Part shown: positions 1 through 11,200 of the stretch, piece after piece
Position numbering within the stretch: the first letter of the stretch is position 1
Layout: each line of letters begins with the position of its first letter
Assembly: GCA_024500155.1 (NCBI GenBank)
Contig: CM044865.1
Coordinates: forward strand, 34,241,501 to 34,305,500
Source: Chenopodium formosanum
Taxonomy: Eukaryota; Streptophyta; Magnoliopsida; Caryophyllales; Amaranthaceae
Direction of reading: 5' to 3'
Length of the DNA stretch: 64,000 nt
Notes under the pieces: generated by a model
The model's input: the letters and a program-made list of their open reading frames with translations, nothing else
The model's database searches: none
What the model was told of the DNA's origin: nothing
Position numbers and translations under genes: made by a program

Positions 1-467
1 TTGTTTGCCCATTTTGGTTATACTTGTTAATTATGCAACAATTGTAGTATTGGAACTTGTTTTTGCTTCCATAATTATCATTTTGAAAATTTTGAATCCG
101 AAAAAATGGCGTGAAGTGTATACTTAGCCTATTTTCACCATATTCGAACTCCAAAATTGCTTGGTAGACGATAATCACGTTTATATTAATGTTATTCGTC
201 TAGAATTAGTTGATTCTTTGAGATTTTAGAATATAATCTCTTGAATGCTTAGTTGAAACTGGTATAGGATGGCTTTTGTGGGTGTTAAAAGCCCCCATTT
301 ACTAAGTTTAATTGTAGGTATCGTAGCTCCCAAGTATGGGTTGCATTCGATTTTAATGTTTTGCCCTATCGGTAGCCGTTATGCTACCGAAATGGGTCTA
401 GAATACGTATATTAGTTTAGTTTAGGAAATAAAATAAACTAATTAAATAAATTTTATCCGTCATAGC
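1..467. other. AT-rich stretch with no gene recognised
   Basis: No open frame with recognisable content was found on either strand. It lies just upstream of the first exon of the plant mobile domain gene and may contain its promoter and leader, but I cannot point to a convincing TATA box or transcription start. Confidence 0.5.
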
Positions 468-2653
468 ATGGACTCGCCTCCGTTTGTCGATTCCGAGGAG
501 GTTCTTGGTGGTCCGGACGAGGCGGTTCGCCCTCGAATGAGGGTAACCCGTCCTCGAGAGGAGGTTCGAGAGCGACGCGTTGCAGCCGATCGACGTCGCC
601 AGGAGAAGGTGGTTTGGAAGACTCCTCCCAACTAGGATCCTAGGGTCCTTAAGTGGGACCGAGAACACCACGTTTCGATCCGAGGGTGGCGCGTCATCGT
701 GAGTTTTCCGCGCCTTTGTCTCTTTTCTTTTGCTTTGTTTCTTCTCCTTTTTAAACCATAACCGTTTTTTTTTATTTTTAGAGTGAGCCTGGCATGCGTT
801 TGTACGACTCTGGTGACCTGCGAGCCTGTTTTGAGCGTTTGCCCGAGGTGGCAAAGGAGATTGTAGCACTTTCTGGGATTGACTCCCAGCTAGCGGCTCT
901 TCGGGATTTATCGAGCTAGTCTGCATCGTCAGCTTTCCTCCGCGGATTGCTGAAGTTTTGGTGGGATTCCACCAACACTTTCCACTTTCCATGGGGAGAG
1001 ATGACGGTTACCCTTTTCGATTTCTCTATGATTGCGGGTTTTCCTTTCGGAGGCGAGCCTATAGTTATAGAGCTCGTAAAGGGGTCAGACGAGAGGTTGC
1101 GCCACCTTGTGGGGGATCGTCTTGCGTCGGCCCTTCACGTATATGCGCAATCTTGTCCGTACTCGGTTCTTGCCAACGAGTTGTCGGCTGATGAGCTTGA
1201 ACGACAGTGTACACCTGAGCAGCTGGCTCAAATATACATTGCCCATGTTCTTTCCGTCACTATCTTGAGTGATCAAGGAGAGCGTTTCTCCATCGGGTTA
1301 CTTATTTACCTTAGCGATTTGGGGCAAGTAGGTAACCTGAGTTGGGCGGAGGTGTCGTATGCCCGTATGCTTACGGGTGTGGGCAAGGCGACCCGGGTCA
1401 TGGATTCCACGGCAGCTACTAAGGTGCCTCGGATCTGGCTTACATGGCATGGTCGTATCCTTGAGGTACGTATTTTAAGCTTTTCCGGTTATTACTTTCG
1501 TTTTTTTCCTTTAAGCTTATCTTTTCTCGATTTCAGGCTTGGGGATATTCGTACCTTCCTTTCTTAGCTCCCAGGGTTCTTGAGGCTACTCGTTTCCCTG
1601 CCGGCCATGGATTAGTCGAGATTAAGAGGAGTCGAGCTACTTCTGTCGGCGACTTTCGCCAGAGGATTCTTTTAGCGACTCGTGCGCCGGTGAGTATTCC
1701 AAACTACATGTTTTCTTTTCGTTTTTTTATTTTACTCATTTTCTAACGATTTTCATGTGATTGTGTTTCATAGATCGATCTCCGTCCTTGAAGTTTGATC
1801 GTCGGAGTCCCTGAGGCTATCCAATCTGGCATGGTTCATTGTCGTTTCCGGGCCCTCTATACGGGACTCTCGGTGTTCCAGAGGACCAACTCTTGGTTTT
1901 TAGGCGAGCGTGTTCTCTGGCAGCTTTCGTTCAAGGAGCCTTTGGTTCTTACGGATCCCCCGATCCGGATGCTGCGTCCAGACCTGCTGTCTACCGAGGA
2001 TCGAGCTCAGGCGATCCTTGGTTATCCAGCGGAGCAGCTGGTGCTGCCGGATGCTTTTTATCCGGCTTTTATAGCATTGAGGCTGAATCCTTTTCCGACC
2101 TTTGTTCTAGTTAGTTTTCTAACTCTCTTTTTTCGTGTTTCTATTTATTTTTCGGAATTTTGACCCTTTTATCGTTTTTTGTCACATGTATTTTTAGCGG
2201 GTCGAGCTAGGTGGTTGGGTGCCTCCTACAGCGGAGATCACGTATACCGATGCTGTCGGATCAGTAATTCGTGAGACCCTTCCAGCGGCCGAGGATGATG
2301 AGGGGATACCGTTCGTACTTAAGACGGTTGAGTCGGTACGCCTTTTATGTATATGTACTTAAATATTTCTATTTATTTTTTGTTTCATATACATTTGTTT
2401 ACTAACTGTCCTTGTATTATTCGAACAGGTTTCGCGAGAAACAGTGAACGGCATGGTGAGGACTTTACGTGCTTCCCGAGCTTCTTATCGGAGAGCCCCC
2501 GTGACTTTGTCATGTCGTGACCATCGGATGATCGCGGTAAGTTTTACATATTACTTTTTTTTGCAACGAAGTTATTACATTTCATGTATTAATCTTCGTT
2601 TTTGGATTTTTCAGGATGTGCAGCAACCGTCTAGTAGTCGCCGAGCACCCTGA
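468..2653 (+). pseudogene. plant mobile domain (PMD) gene, seven exons, three in-frame stops
   Basis: Translated exons at 468-698, 782-1465, 1537-1689, 1774-2109, 2198-2335, 2429-2536 and 2615-2653 join into one frame of about 562 codons; every intron has GT-AG ends and phase 0. Exon 2 carries the family hallmark LKFWWDSTNTFHFPWGEMT followed by TLFDFSMIAGFPFGGEPI, typical of the plant mobile domain found in MAIN/MAIL proteins and in transposon-borne relatives. The frame is interrupted by TAG at 633-635, TAG at 917-919 and TGA at 1789-1791; each lies in otherwise well-conserved coding sequence and each could arise from one C-to-T transition. The start is the ATG at 468 because it opens the frame that splices cleanly into exon 2. 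The family's cellular PMD proteins act in the nucleus in meristem maintenance and silencing; for this copy a function is unlikely. Exon edges are my reading of splice motifs. Confidence 0.8.
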
Positions 2654-3379
2654 TTCCTCCTGTACACAATTTTTTGGTATATATGGCACATTTGCATATA
2701 TGTCATTATTAATATTATTTTTCGTTTCCATGTGTACATTAATGCGAAAAATTTTCGAGGGCGAGAAAGGGTTCCCGACTTACCTCCCTCGAAAAAATAA
2801 ACAAACTCCAAAAGGGAAGGCAAAAGAAGGAAAAAGAAAAAAAGAAAAATGAAAAGTAGGAAAATAATAAAAAATAAAAAGGAAAAGAAAGTAGGAAAAC
2901 AATGGAAAAAAGAAAAATAAAAAGAAAACAAGAAATTAATAAAAGAAAATAAAAAAGAAAATAAAAGAAATAAAAAAGTAGGCAAGAATAGGGACACAAA
3001 GTGTTAGAAGGCAAGCGTATGATTCGTCTTAAGATTTTGTGGAATTCCGTCATTATATGAGCCAAAATACGAAAATTAACCATAATGACATGCCGCGTCA
3101 GGGGAGTCGCGCGCAACTTCGTGAGTTGCGCGCGGCTGTCGCGCACATGTAATTTTGTTTCGCGCGGGTGTCGCGCGCAACTTAGGAGTTGCGCGCGCCA
3201 CCTGTCAGTGAACTTTCCTTTAAGCCGAATTTGCCGAAAATTTACCACTCTTGGGTCTATTTAAACGTGGTTTTTGTGTTGGCTTTTGATCATCTCGCAT
3301 TCATTCGCTTAGTAACATCAGAAATTTAAAAGAATTAATCTCTCTAAAATCTTATTCTATCTCTCTTTTTTTTTTAACA
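2654..3379. other. intergenic stretch with purine tract and GC-rich inverted motifs
   Basis: From about 2790 to 2990 the + strand is almost pure A and G, a homopurine tract that yields only spurious low-complexity frames on the opposite strand. At about 3090-3205 short GC-rich motifs recur in direct and inverted form (CGCGCAACT and AGTTGCGCGCG), able to fold back on themselves. The 3' part (about 3258-3379) looks like the promoter and leader of the next gene. Confidence 0.6.
3258..3265 (+). promoter_or_regulatory. candidate TATA box of the DUF7745-like gene
   Basis: TATTTAAA lies about 115 bases before the ATG at 3380 and is followed by a leader with a CT-rich stretch (CTCTCTAAAATC, ATCTCTC) of plant 5' UTR character. 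Position and composition fit a core promoter; no transcription evidence is available. Confidence 0.4.
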
Positions 3380-5006
3380 ATGGTGAAGACCTTTCAACAA
3401 CGTGTGAAGCAATGGGTCACCTCCCTTTCAACCGAGGACAAACTAGCTTTCAAAATTTACCACTTAGACCCTTTATTGAATTATATGCAACTAGCGGTTA
3501 ACTTTGATTTTCTTCATGCCGCCGTCAACCATTGTGACTTTAACCACCATCTTTTCTTGTTTAGCGGGGATGAAATTGTACCCCTTCCTGGTGAGTTAGA
3601 GGCCTTGCTAGGTTTCCCTACAAACACTCTCCCTGTGACTTATTCGCTAACCTTGTCGGATCCCAAACCTATATTCCAAAGATTTTTTAGTTTGTCCGAC
3701 AATGATATGACCAACATAGGAACTGAAGAAGGCGTGAATTTAATTCAATTTATTGAACACTTCATCGCCCCTTGTGACAACATGACTAAACAACGCTTTA
3801 AAATTCATGCTTTATGTTATTGTCTTGTTGTTAATTGTTTACTTAGGACAGGCAAAGAATATGGAGATTATTCAATGGTGTCCATAGTAGAACAAATAGA
3901 GAGATGTCATTCACCCGCTCCTTTTGTTTTGGCGGAAACCGTTCTGTGCTTGAATCACCTTAGAAGAGATCCTAACGAAAACGGTTTCACGGGAAGTCCA
4001 CTCCTATTACACGTACGTTTTTTTTTCGGCGTTTATCAGCGCAAGTCAAGAAGTTGCGCTGGCATGATCTGCGCAATCTTCTGAGTTGTGCACGGAGGGT
4101 TCGCGCAACTAATTCTGTTGCGCGCGCCATCTGCTCGTATAATAAATCGCAAAATAATTTTTTTTTGTTTTTTCTTTCAGATTTGGCTCATGGAGCGTTT
4201 GCGAATTGTTGATCAGCCTCAAAACCTTGAGGCTAATGGATTAAAGACATTTCTTGGACATTGAATCCTTTATAAGCATAAGAATGAAGAGGAATGGACA
4301 TCGTTTTTTAGTCATGGAGTTCCTAACATACGGTTTGTGATTCCTTGGTGGAACATAAATATTATGATTGGGAATAGTCTTAATTGCCCTTACATTAGGC
4401 TTTTGGGCCTATCTAGTACCACTTATATTTTTCCTTGTAGGGTGATGAGACAATACGGGATGAGGCAATATATTCCTCCGCAAGATTGTGATGCCCCTTA
4501 AGATGTGATTGTTTGCTCGTTGGATGGATATTGGTCAAGTCTTCCTAAATGGGTAATACAAAATCCTCCTGCGAGTATCACATTATCTTCCTTTTACAAG
4601 GCTTGGATGAATGCGGCGAATAAGGGTGAGCTAAACAAGGCTCGATCTCAACTTCAAGTCGCCACCGCTCGCAATCCACCTAAGCCTTTGATACATTCAA
4701 CCACTACTACTCCTCCTAGTGGTCAAAACAAAGGAGTGATAAGAAAGTTAGACTTCTCATCCCCTAAGGCTTGTTCGAAGGAAACAAAAAGAAAGGCTAC
4801 TTCCAAACCCGCGCAACAATGTGTGAAAATTAAAGAACCTTCACCAAATACTCACAAGAAAGCTCCAATAGTCAAAGGGAAGGGAAAACAGTTTGAAAAG
4901 GCCCCAATCCCGAAATTGAAAAACAATGTTTAGGTGAAAAAGAAGAGTGTAGGGGAAAGCTCCAAGGTTTCTGAAAATGCTGTGATGGAAACTACTCCTC
5001 CATCAT
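3380..5006 (+). pseudogene. DUF7745-like (PMD-related) gene, copy A, two exons, cut by Athila LTR
   Basis: Exon 1 (3380-4012) starts at ATG and encodes about 211 residues including FSGDEIVPLPGELEALLGFP and FVLAETVLCLNHLRR. A GT-AG intron (4013-4180) is followed by exon 2, opening with IWLMERL and containing VIPWWN and YIFPCRVMRQYG. The same exon order and motifs occur at 19783-21085, so the two are paralogues. Exon 2 holds TGA 4262-4264, TAA 4499-4501 and TAG 4931-4933 in one otherwise continuous frame, and has a Lys/Ser/Pro-rich tail typical of the family C-terminus. The frame runs into the Athila LTR at 5007, so the natural end is missing. The biochemical function of the family is unknown; the label DUF7745 is from memory and should be confirmed by a profile search. 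Confidence 0.65.
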
Positions 5007-6637
5007 TGATGAGTGTCATTTATGGCACTCATAGGGTAGTCTTTTAGGGTTATTTCTTTCCCTTTTTTCATGCTTTCTTCTCTTATTTTTTGTCCTTTTT
5101 CCTTTAGTTTCTCTTTGAACTCTTTTCTTTATGGTTCTCGTGTTTTTCTCGTGTTTTCCTTTTATTTGGCTCTTTTTCCCTTTTATTTCCTTTCTTTGTT
5201 TGCTTGTGTAGGTATTTGGAGAATCACCTTTGCAAAGGAATCAAGTTGGGACCTTAATAACCAAGTAAGGAAGAAGCATTTGGCTAGAGAGGGCTTAGAG
5301 AGGCCTTGGAGAGGCCTCGGAGAGGTCTCCAAGGTATTTCCAGCAGGCTGCGGGCGCGGGTCAGTGGAGGCGCAGGCGCGGGCGCGGGCTCAAGAAGCAC
5401 AAATTGCCAGATTTTGGCAGGAGCTTCCCGCGGTTGCCCCGCAGGCGCGGGAAATCTGGAGAGGGTGCTCCATCTCAGAGAGACCGCGGCCCCCTGATTG
5501 AGTTTTGGGAGCAGGGGATTAGCCGCGGGCGCGGGAAAGTGAAGCCGCGGGCGCGGGTGTTGCCCAGAAAGCCCGCGGAGGGTTCCGTACCCATTTCTCC
5601 GCGGCCGCGGGTTCATCGGGAGAGGGCGCGGGATTTGCTGGTTTCTTCTATACTTATAAATAGAATTGTAATTCCTTTTTGAAACCAACTTTTTGATAAT
5701 ATTTCATTAGCTTAGTTTTAGAGAGAGAATTTAGAGAGAGGTTAGAGAGAAGTTCTTGGTTTTGGATTTGTAACTCAACATTTGATCAATCAAGTTTGGA
5801 TTTCTTCATTTTCAATCATCAATATTAGTGAGAATCTCTTCCTTCTTTCATCTCTTACTTACTTGCTATTTGATTTATACTTGTTGCTTGTTTTTCTTTG
5901 GATTTGAATTTGATATTGTTGAATATTTTGATTTCTCTTAGATTTTGATATAGAATGAAGATTAATGCAATTTCTAGTTATTTGTTCTTGAATTTCACCA
6001 TGATTAGTGAGTAGATTAGTTGCTAGGGAAAGGGGAAAGCATGTTTGATTAATGAAATTGCTAGTTGATGCTCTTTGATTGATTGATTTGTTGCAATTAA
6101 ATTGGTTGACATAGTTTTGCATATGATTGATTAGACTAGGAGTGATCAACCTATAAGATTAATCTAGATTGCATTGCAACTCTTAATGACATGAACAATT
6201 GAATTGAAAGTTGCTCTAATTGATTGGGTTTGCTTGTGATTCTTCTTGATTTTCCTTTCATAGTGACATCTAGATTGGCCTATAGGAAATAGCATTTGAA
6301 CTCTCTTGATTGCTACTATTGTTTGTCCATTGCAATACTTGAATTAATTGATTGAGCTCTAAACTAGCATTATCATTGAACTTGCATGTGGAACCCATAT
6401 CCCTAGTGTTTAGACCTTTGATTTACTTGATTAGACTTGTTTTAGTTTACCATAGTGTCAACCATAATCTAAACTCCATCTTCGAGGTAGCTTGACTTAG
6501 ACTCTAGTTTTCATCATTGCATTCCCTAGGGATCGACCCTTAACTTACCCTATATTCATATAAGGTTGGTTAGGTGTTTACAAATTTAGTTTGACTTGGG
6601 GGAAGGGTAGATAATGACATACATTTTCCTCTTGTCA
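5007..6637 (+). repeat. 5' LTR of the Athila element
   Basis: The 1631-bp repeat starts TG and ends CA and is matched by 18180-19782. It begins with a near-perfect hairpin (GAGTGTCA, four-base loop, TGGCACTC). A GC-rich block at about 5280-5640 with repeated CGCGGGCGCGGG motifs precedes a TATA box; the rest is AT-rich and downstream of the presumed start. Relative to the other LTR it has an extra unit at 5420-5465 related to the internal array at 12831-13210, while lacking another GC-rich segment present there. Confidence 0.9.
5655..5662 (+). promoter_or_regulatory. TATA box in Athila 5' LTR
   Basis: TATAAATA sits immediately after the GC-rich U3 block and before an A-rich, AGAGAG-containing stretch; the same octamer occurs at 18804-18811 in the 3' LTR in the same context. 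This is the likely promoter of the genomic RNA. Confidence 0.6.
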
Positions 6638-6640
6638 AAA

Positions 6641-6658
6641 TGGCGCCGTTGCCGGGGA
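6641..6658 (+). other. primer binding site (tRNA-Asp type)
   Basis: TGGCGCCGTTGCCGGGGA begins three bases after the 5' LTR and is complementary to the 3' end of plant tRNA-Asp, the primer typical of Athila elements. It primes minus-strand DNA synthesis in the family. Confidence 0.85.
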
Positions 6659-6786
6659 ATGCTATTGGTGCTTAGCTTTTGTTGTTGAGTCTACTTCATT
6701 TTAATTGAAAAAAAAAATACAAAAAGATTTTGTTTCTTTAGGCTACACTTGTAGCCGTGCTACTAATATTTTCTTTGAAGTTTTGC

Positions 6787-8349
6787 ATGCATAGAGCTCG
6801 TAATTGTTCCATTGTGCCTTTTGACCCGGAAATCGAAAGGACTCTCTCAAGGAGAAGAATAGCTAATCGATCCTTGGGGTATAGTTTTTCAAGTGAAGAA
6901 GAGATTGAAGAAGAGAAAGGCATGGGAGAAAATCCGAGAGTGGCCTTGAAGGAGCTAGGAATACCCGGTGCTTATAAGTTTGAGAGCGGTATAGCTCCGC
7001 CTACAACATCGGCAAATGATTTTGAAATTCGGCCGGCCATGATCACCTTAATCGAGAGGAGGCAATATAGTGGGGCTAAGAATGAGAGCCCGTTGAACCA
7101 TCTTGAAGAATTTGAAAAATATTGCAACACCATCAAAGTCAACGGAGTTTCTCAAGAGTTCATACGCCTCAAGTTGTTCCCCTTCTCTCTCATAGGAAGA
7201 TCCTTAGAGTGGCTAGATAAAGAAGTGAAGCCCAACTCCTTGAGAACATGGGATGATGTTACAAAGGTCTTCTTGTCCCGCTTCTACCCTCAAAAGAAGA
7301 CGGCGGAGGCAAGAGCCTTGATTCAAGTGTTCAAGCAAAGGCCAAATGAAAGCCTTTACAAAGCATGGGAGAGATATAAAGAGTATCAAAGGGAGTGCCC
7401 TCACCACGGAATCCCAACACACCAAGTGGTCCAAATCTTCTATGGCGGTTTAAGTCCCCAAGGCAAGTCATGCCTTGATGGGGGGGCCGGGGGTCCTATC
7501 ATGAACAAGACCGAAGAAGAAGTGGTGGACATTATTGAGGTCGTGGTGACGTACTATAGAGATTGGCAAGATGGGGAGAGAGACTCTTCAAGCAAGCAAT
7601 CTTCATTGTACTCGGTGGACCATCTAAATGCGATCAACAACCTTTCCTCCCAAATGACAAACTTGGGAAAGGAGATGACCACAATCAAAGCCAAGTTGGA
7701 GAGCACTTCTTCTTCTTCCCAAGCTTCGAATCTTCCTTCCCAATTTAAGGGGAGAGGTACTCCTTCTAACTCTCAACCCCCTCCCTCTTCACATAATATG
7801 CCTATGGGTTGTTTGTTTTGTGATGCATGTGGATCGTATGATCATGACTCTAGTAATTGTCCTAATGAATGTGTTGATGAGTTTTATAACAATGAGAGTG
7901 AGCATGTAAATTATGTGTCAAATAATAATGCTCAAAGGTTTGATAATCAAAGAGGTCAATGGAATAGGAATTACCAAAACCAAGGCAATTTTGACAACTA
8001 TAATCAAGGTGGTGGTTATACAAACCAAGGGAACCAAGGTTCTCGTGGTAGCTATAATAACCAAGGTTATAATGGCCAAAATCAAAGCCAAAATTATGGT
8101 AATCAAAACCAAGGTTATGGAAATCACAACCAAGGTAGTGGTAACCATAATCAAGGTGGTGGTAACCATAATCAAGGTTATGGTCAAAATCAAAATAGGG
8201 GTACTTGGAACAACCAAGGGAAGGGAAATTTTCAAAATAATGCTCAAAGAGGTCCCCCACCCGGATTTGTTCCAAGGACTCAAGGAGAAAATTCCTATTC
8301 ACAACCTTCTTCACCTAGGACCAATTTGGAAGAAATAATTGAGAATTAA
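6787..8349 (+). pseudogene. gag: Athila gag (capsid/nucleocapsid)
   Basis: From the first ATG at 6787 an open frame of about 520 codons encodes a retrotransposon gag domain (LNHLEEFEKYC, then FSLIGRSLEWLDK, FLSRFYPQKKTAEAR and ESLYKAWERYKEYQ), then a possible zinc-binding segment CDACGSYDHDSSNC and a long Asn/Gln/Gly-rich repeat region (about 7920-8230). The open frame extends upstream of 6787 without another ATG. Gag packages the genomic RNA in cytoplasmic particles. It ends at TAA 8347-8349, but the same frame continues into the protease segment, so the stop probably interrupts a once continuous gag-pro frame. Confidence 0.85.
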
Positions 8350-9633
8350 ACCAAGTTGTTGAACACATACATGGCCGTTAGTAATAAGAAGTTCAATGAA
8401 ATGATGACCCACAATAAAATGCTTGAAAACCAAATTTCTCAACTTTCTAATGCTTTAAAAGATCATGCATGCCCTTCTTCTTTACCTTCCCAAGGTCTTG
8501 ATCCCAAGAAACACGTGAATGCTATTGTTACAAGGAGTGGTAAGGTTCTTGAGGAGAGATTACCTAGGAAGGGTGAGGATAAGGAGATTCCTAAGAAAGC
8601 CTTGGTTGAGAATGAGGGGGATAGGGCATCATTGGAAGAGGTTGTGGTTGAGACACCTAGAGAGGTGAGAGTAGAGAAAGAAATTGTGAAACCCAAGCTC
8701 CCTTACCCACAAAAATTCATGAGACATAAATTGGATGAACAGTTTGGGAGATTCATTGATATGCTAAAACAACTTCATCTTTCTCTACCTTTTACCGATG
8801 TGATCAACCAAATGCCAAATTATGCCAAATTCCTCAAGGACATTTTGAGTGGGAAAAGGACTTGTGAGGTTGTGGAGACTATCAACTTGACCGAAAATTG
8901 TAGTGCTATCATCATGAACAAAATGCCACCCAAATTGAAAGACCCCGGAAACTTCTCCATTCCTTGTGCCATTAACAAGATACAAATTGATAATGCCTTA
9001 TGTGACTTGGGAGCTAGTGTGACCATAATGCCATATTCGGTTTATCAAAGGCTTGAACTAGGGGAACTCTTACCTTCTAAAATTACCTTGCAATTAGCCA
9101 ATAGGTCAATCAAGTTTCCAAAAGGTAAGGTAGAAGATGTTCCATTGAGGGTTGGAAAGTTTGTGTTCCCGGTGGATTTTATTGTGCTTGAAATGGATGA
9201 AGATGCTACCATTCCAATCATTTTAGGTAGACCCTTTCTTGCTACCTCGGGTGCTATGATTGTTGTGAGGAGTGCAAAGATTTCCCTTAAGGTAGGATAT
9301 GAGGTCATTGAATTTGATTTGAATGAAAGCATGAAGTATCCATCTTCTTCTCTAGAAAATTGCATGATGATTAATTCACTTGATCATGTTGTGTATTCCA
9401 TGCATGAGCACTTGCTCACCTCTAACGATGCTCTTGAGAATGTTTTGTTGAACAAGGACAAAGTAGGTACACCATGCAAGGAAGTGGCATTCTATGAAGA
9501 ATTGCTTAATGGAAGCATGGAGGAAGTGGATGAGCAAATGTGCTTAAAAATCTCAAGCCAAGAAGCTTCGCAAGTGGCCACATCAAAGGAAGGTAATGGT
9601 GTGCCTATAGTAGAGCTCAAACCTCTACCATAA
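8350..9633 (+). pseudogene. Athila gag C-terminus and aspartic protease
   Basis: The frame continues directly from gag after its stop. The first part is linker; the protease core shows the active-site motif LCDLGASVTIMP, then LQLANRSIKFPKG and the second conserved motif IPIILGRPFLATSGA, as in retropepsins. This enzyme would cut Gag-Pol into mature proteins. Downstream the frame meets TAA at 9631-9633, 9670-9672 and 9742-9744 before the RT, and these break the gag-pro-pol fusion expected for this lineage. The D-L-G-A-S motif itself is intact. Confidence 0.8.
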
Positions 9634-11200
9634 CACCTTAGGTATGAGTTCTTAGGCCCTCATTCCACTTAACCCGTGATAGTTAGTGCATCCTTGAGAG
9701 TGAGCCAAGCTCAAGCGTTATGTGGTGTTTTGAGAAAGCACTAAGGTGCTTTGGGATACACAATTGATGATCTTAATGGTATAAGCCCCGCCTTGTGCCA
9801 ACACCACATAACACTTGTGGAAGGCGCCTTTCCTTCTATTGAACGACAAAGAAAACTACATCCCCAAATGGGAGAGGTAGTAAAGAAGGAGATCACCAAG
9901 CTATTGGATGCGGAAATCATATTCCCCATCTCTAGCTCAAGGTGGGTCTCCCCCGTGCATGTCGTTCCAAAGAAGGGGGGCATGACCGTGGTTGAGAATG
10001 AGAAGGGTGAGCTCATTCCAACTAGGACGGTCACGGGTTGGCGGATGTGTATAGACTATAGACGTCTAAACACATCCACCAAGAAGGATCACTTCCCTCT
10101 TCCATTTATTGATCAAATGCTTGAAAGACTAACAAGGCACAAGTTTTATTGTTTCCTCGATGGATATTCGGGATTCTTCCAAATCCCCATCCACCTCGAT
10201 GATCAAGAGAAAACTACCTTCACATGTTCTTATGGGACCTTTGCCTATTGAAGAATGCCCTTTGGGTTATGCAATGCACCCGCTACATTCCAAAGGTGCA
10301 TGATGAGTATTTTTGGGGATATGTTGGAGGAGGAAATGGAGGTCTTCATGGATGACTTTTCGGTGGGGGGTGTCTTATTTGAGGAGTGCCTTGTGAACCT
10401 TGAGAAGTGTTTGGAAAGATGTGTTAAGGTCAATCTTGTTTTGAATTGGGAGAAATGCAACTTCATGGTGGAGGAAGGTATAGTGCTTGGGCACAAGATT
10501 TCAAATAGAGGCATTGAGGTGGATAAGGCAAAAATAGAAGTGATTGAGAAACTTCCACCTCTGGTGAATGTCAAGGGTGTGAGATCGTTCCTTGGTCATG
10601 CGGGTTTCTATAGGAGATTCATCAAGGATTTTTCACTTATTGCTAAGCCCCTAAATGACCTTCTTCAAAAGGATGTTGAGTTCATTTTTTATGACATTCA
10701 AAAGGATGTTGAGTTCATTTTTTATGACAAATGCTTGAAGACATTTGATAGATTGAAGAAGGCCCTAATCTCCACTCCTATTGTTCAAGCCCCAAGGTGG
10801 GATCTTCCTTTTGAATTGATGTGTGATGCAAGTGATTGGGCTATTGGAGGTGTTTTGGGACAACGTGTAGACAAGAAGCTTCATGTGATTTACTATATGT
10901 CCAAGACACTCAATGGGGCTCAAAAGAACTACACAACAATGGAAAAGGATTATTTAGCAATTGTGCACTCTTTTGAGAAATTCCGTTGTTACTTATTGGG
11001 TTCCAAGACCATAGTCTTCACGGATCATGCGACCCTCAAGTATCTCTTTGCCAAGAAAGAGTCCAAGCCTAGGTTGATTCGATGGGTGCTTGAATTGCAA
11101 ACTTTTGAGATTGAGATTAGGGACAAGAAGGGTGCGGAGAATGTTGTGGCGGACCATCTTTCTCGCCTTGAGGGTGATCAAATTCATGATGATGTTTCAC
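9634..11200 (+). pseudogene. pol: Athila reverse transcriptase and RNase H
   Basis: RT motifs in order: VSPVHVVPKKGG, MCIDYRRLN, the catalytic FMDDFSV, and FLGHAGFYRRFI; RNase H follows with DASDWAIGGVLG, TDHATLKYL and ADHLSRLE. These copy the RNA into DNA and degrade the template. TGA at 10249-10251 splits the RT between its fingers and palm. A 33-bp segment is tandemly duplicated in frame (10663-10695 and 10696-10728), adding 11 residues in the connection region before RNase H. The catalytic Asp pair of RT is retained. Confidence 0.88.

Noticed and set aside
2611..3248. Long minus-strand frames rich in Phe, Leu and Ser
   Set aside because: They are shadows of the + strand purine tract at 2790-2990; no family resemblance or gene structure.
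5284..5688. Pro/Arg/Ala-rich frames over the GC-rich part of the Athila LTR (also at 12944-13484 and 18478-18808)
   Set aside because: They arise from CGCGGG repeats, lie in LTR or spacer DNA and show no conservation between the LTR copies.
7862..8338. Additional frames over gag C-terminus in both strands
   Set aside because: They mirror the Asn/Gln/Gly repeat region of gag and have no independent support.
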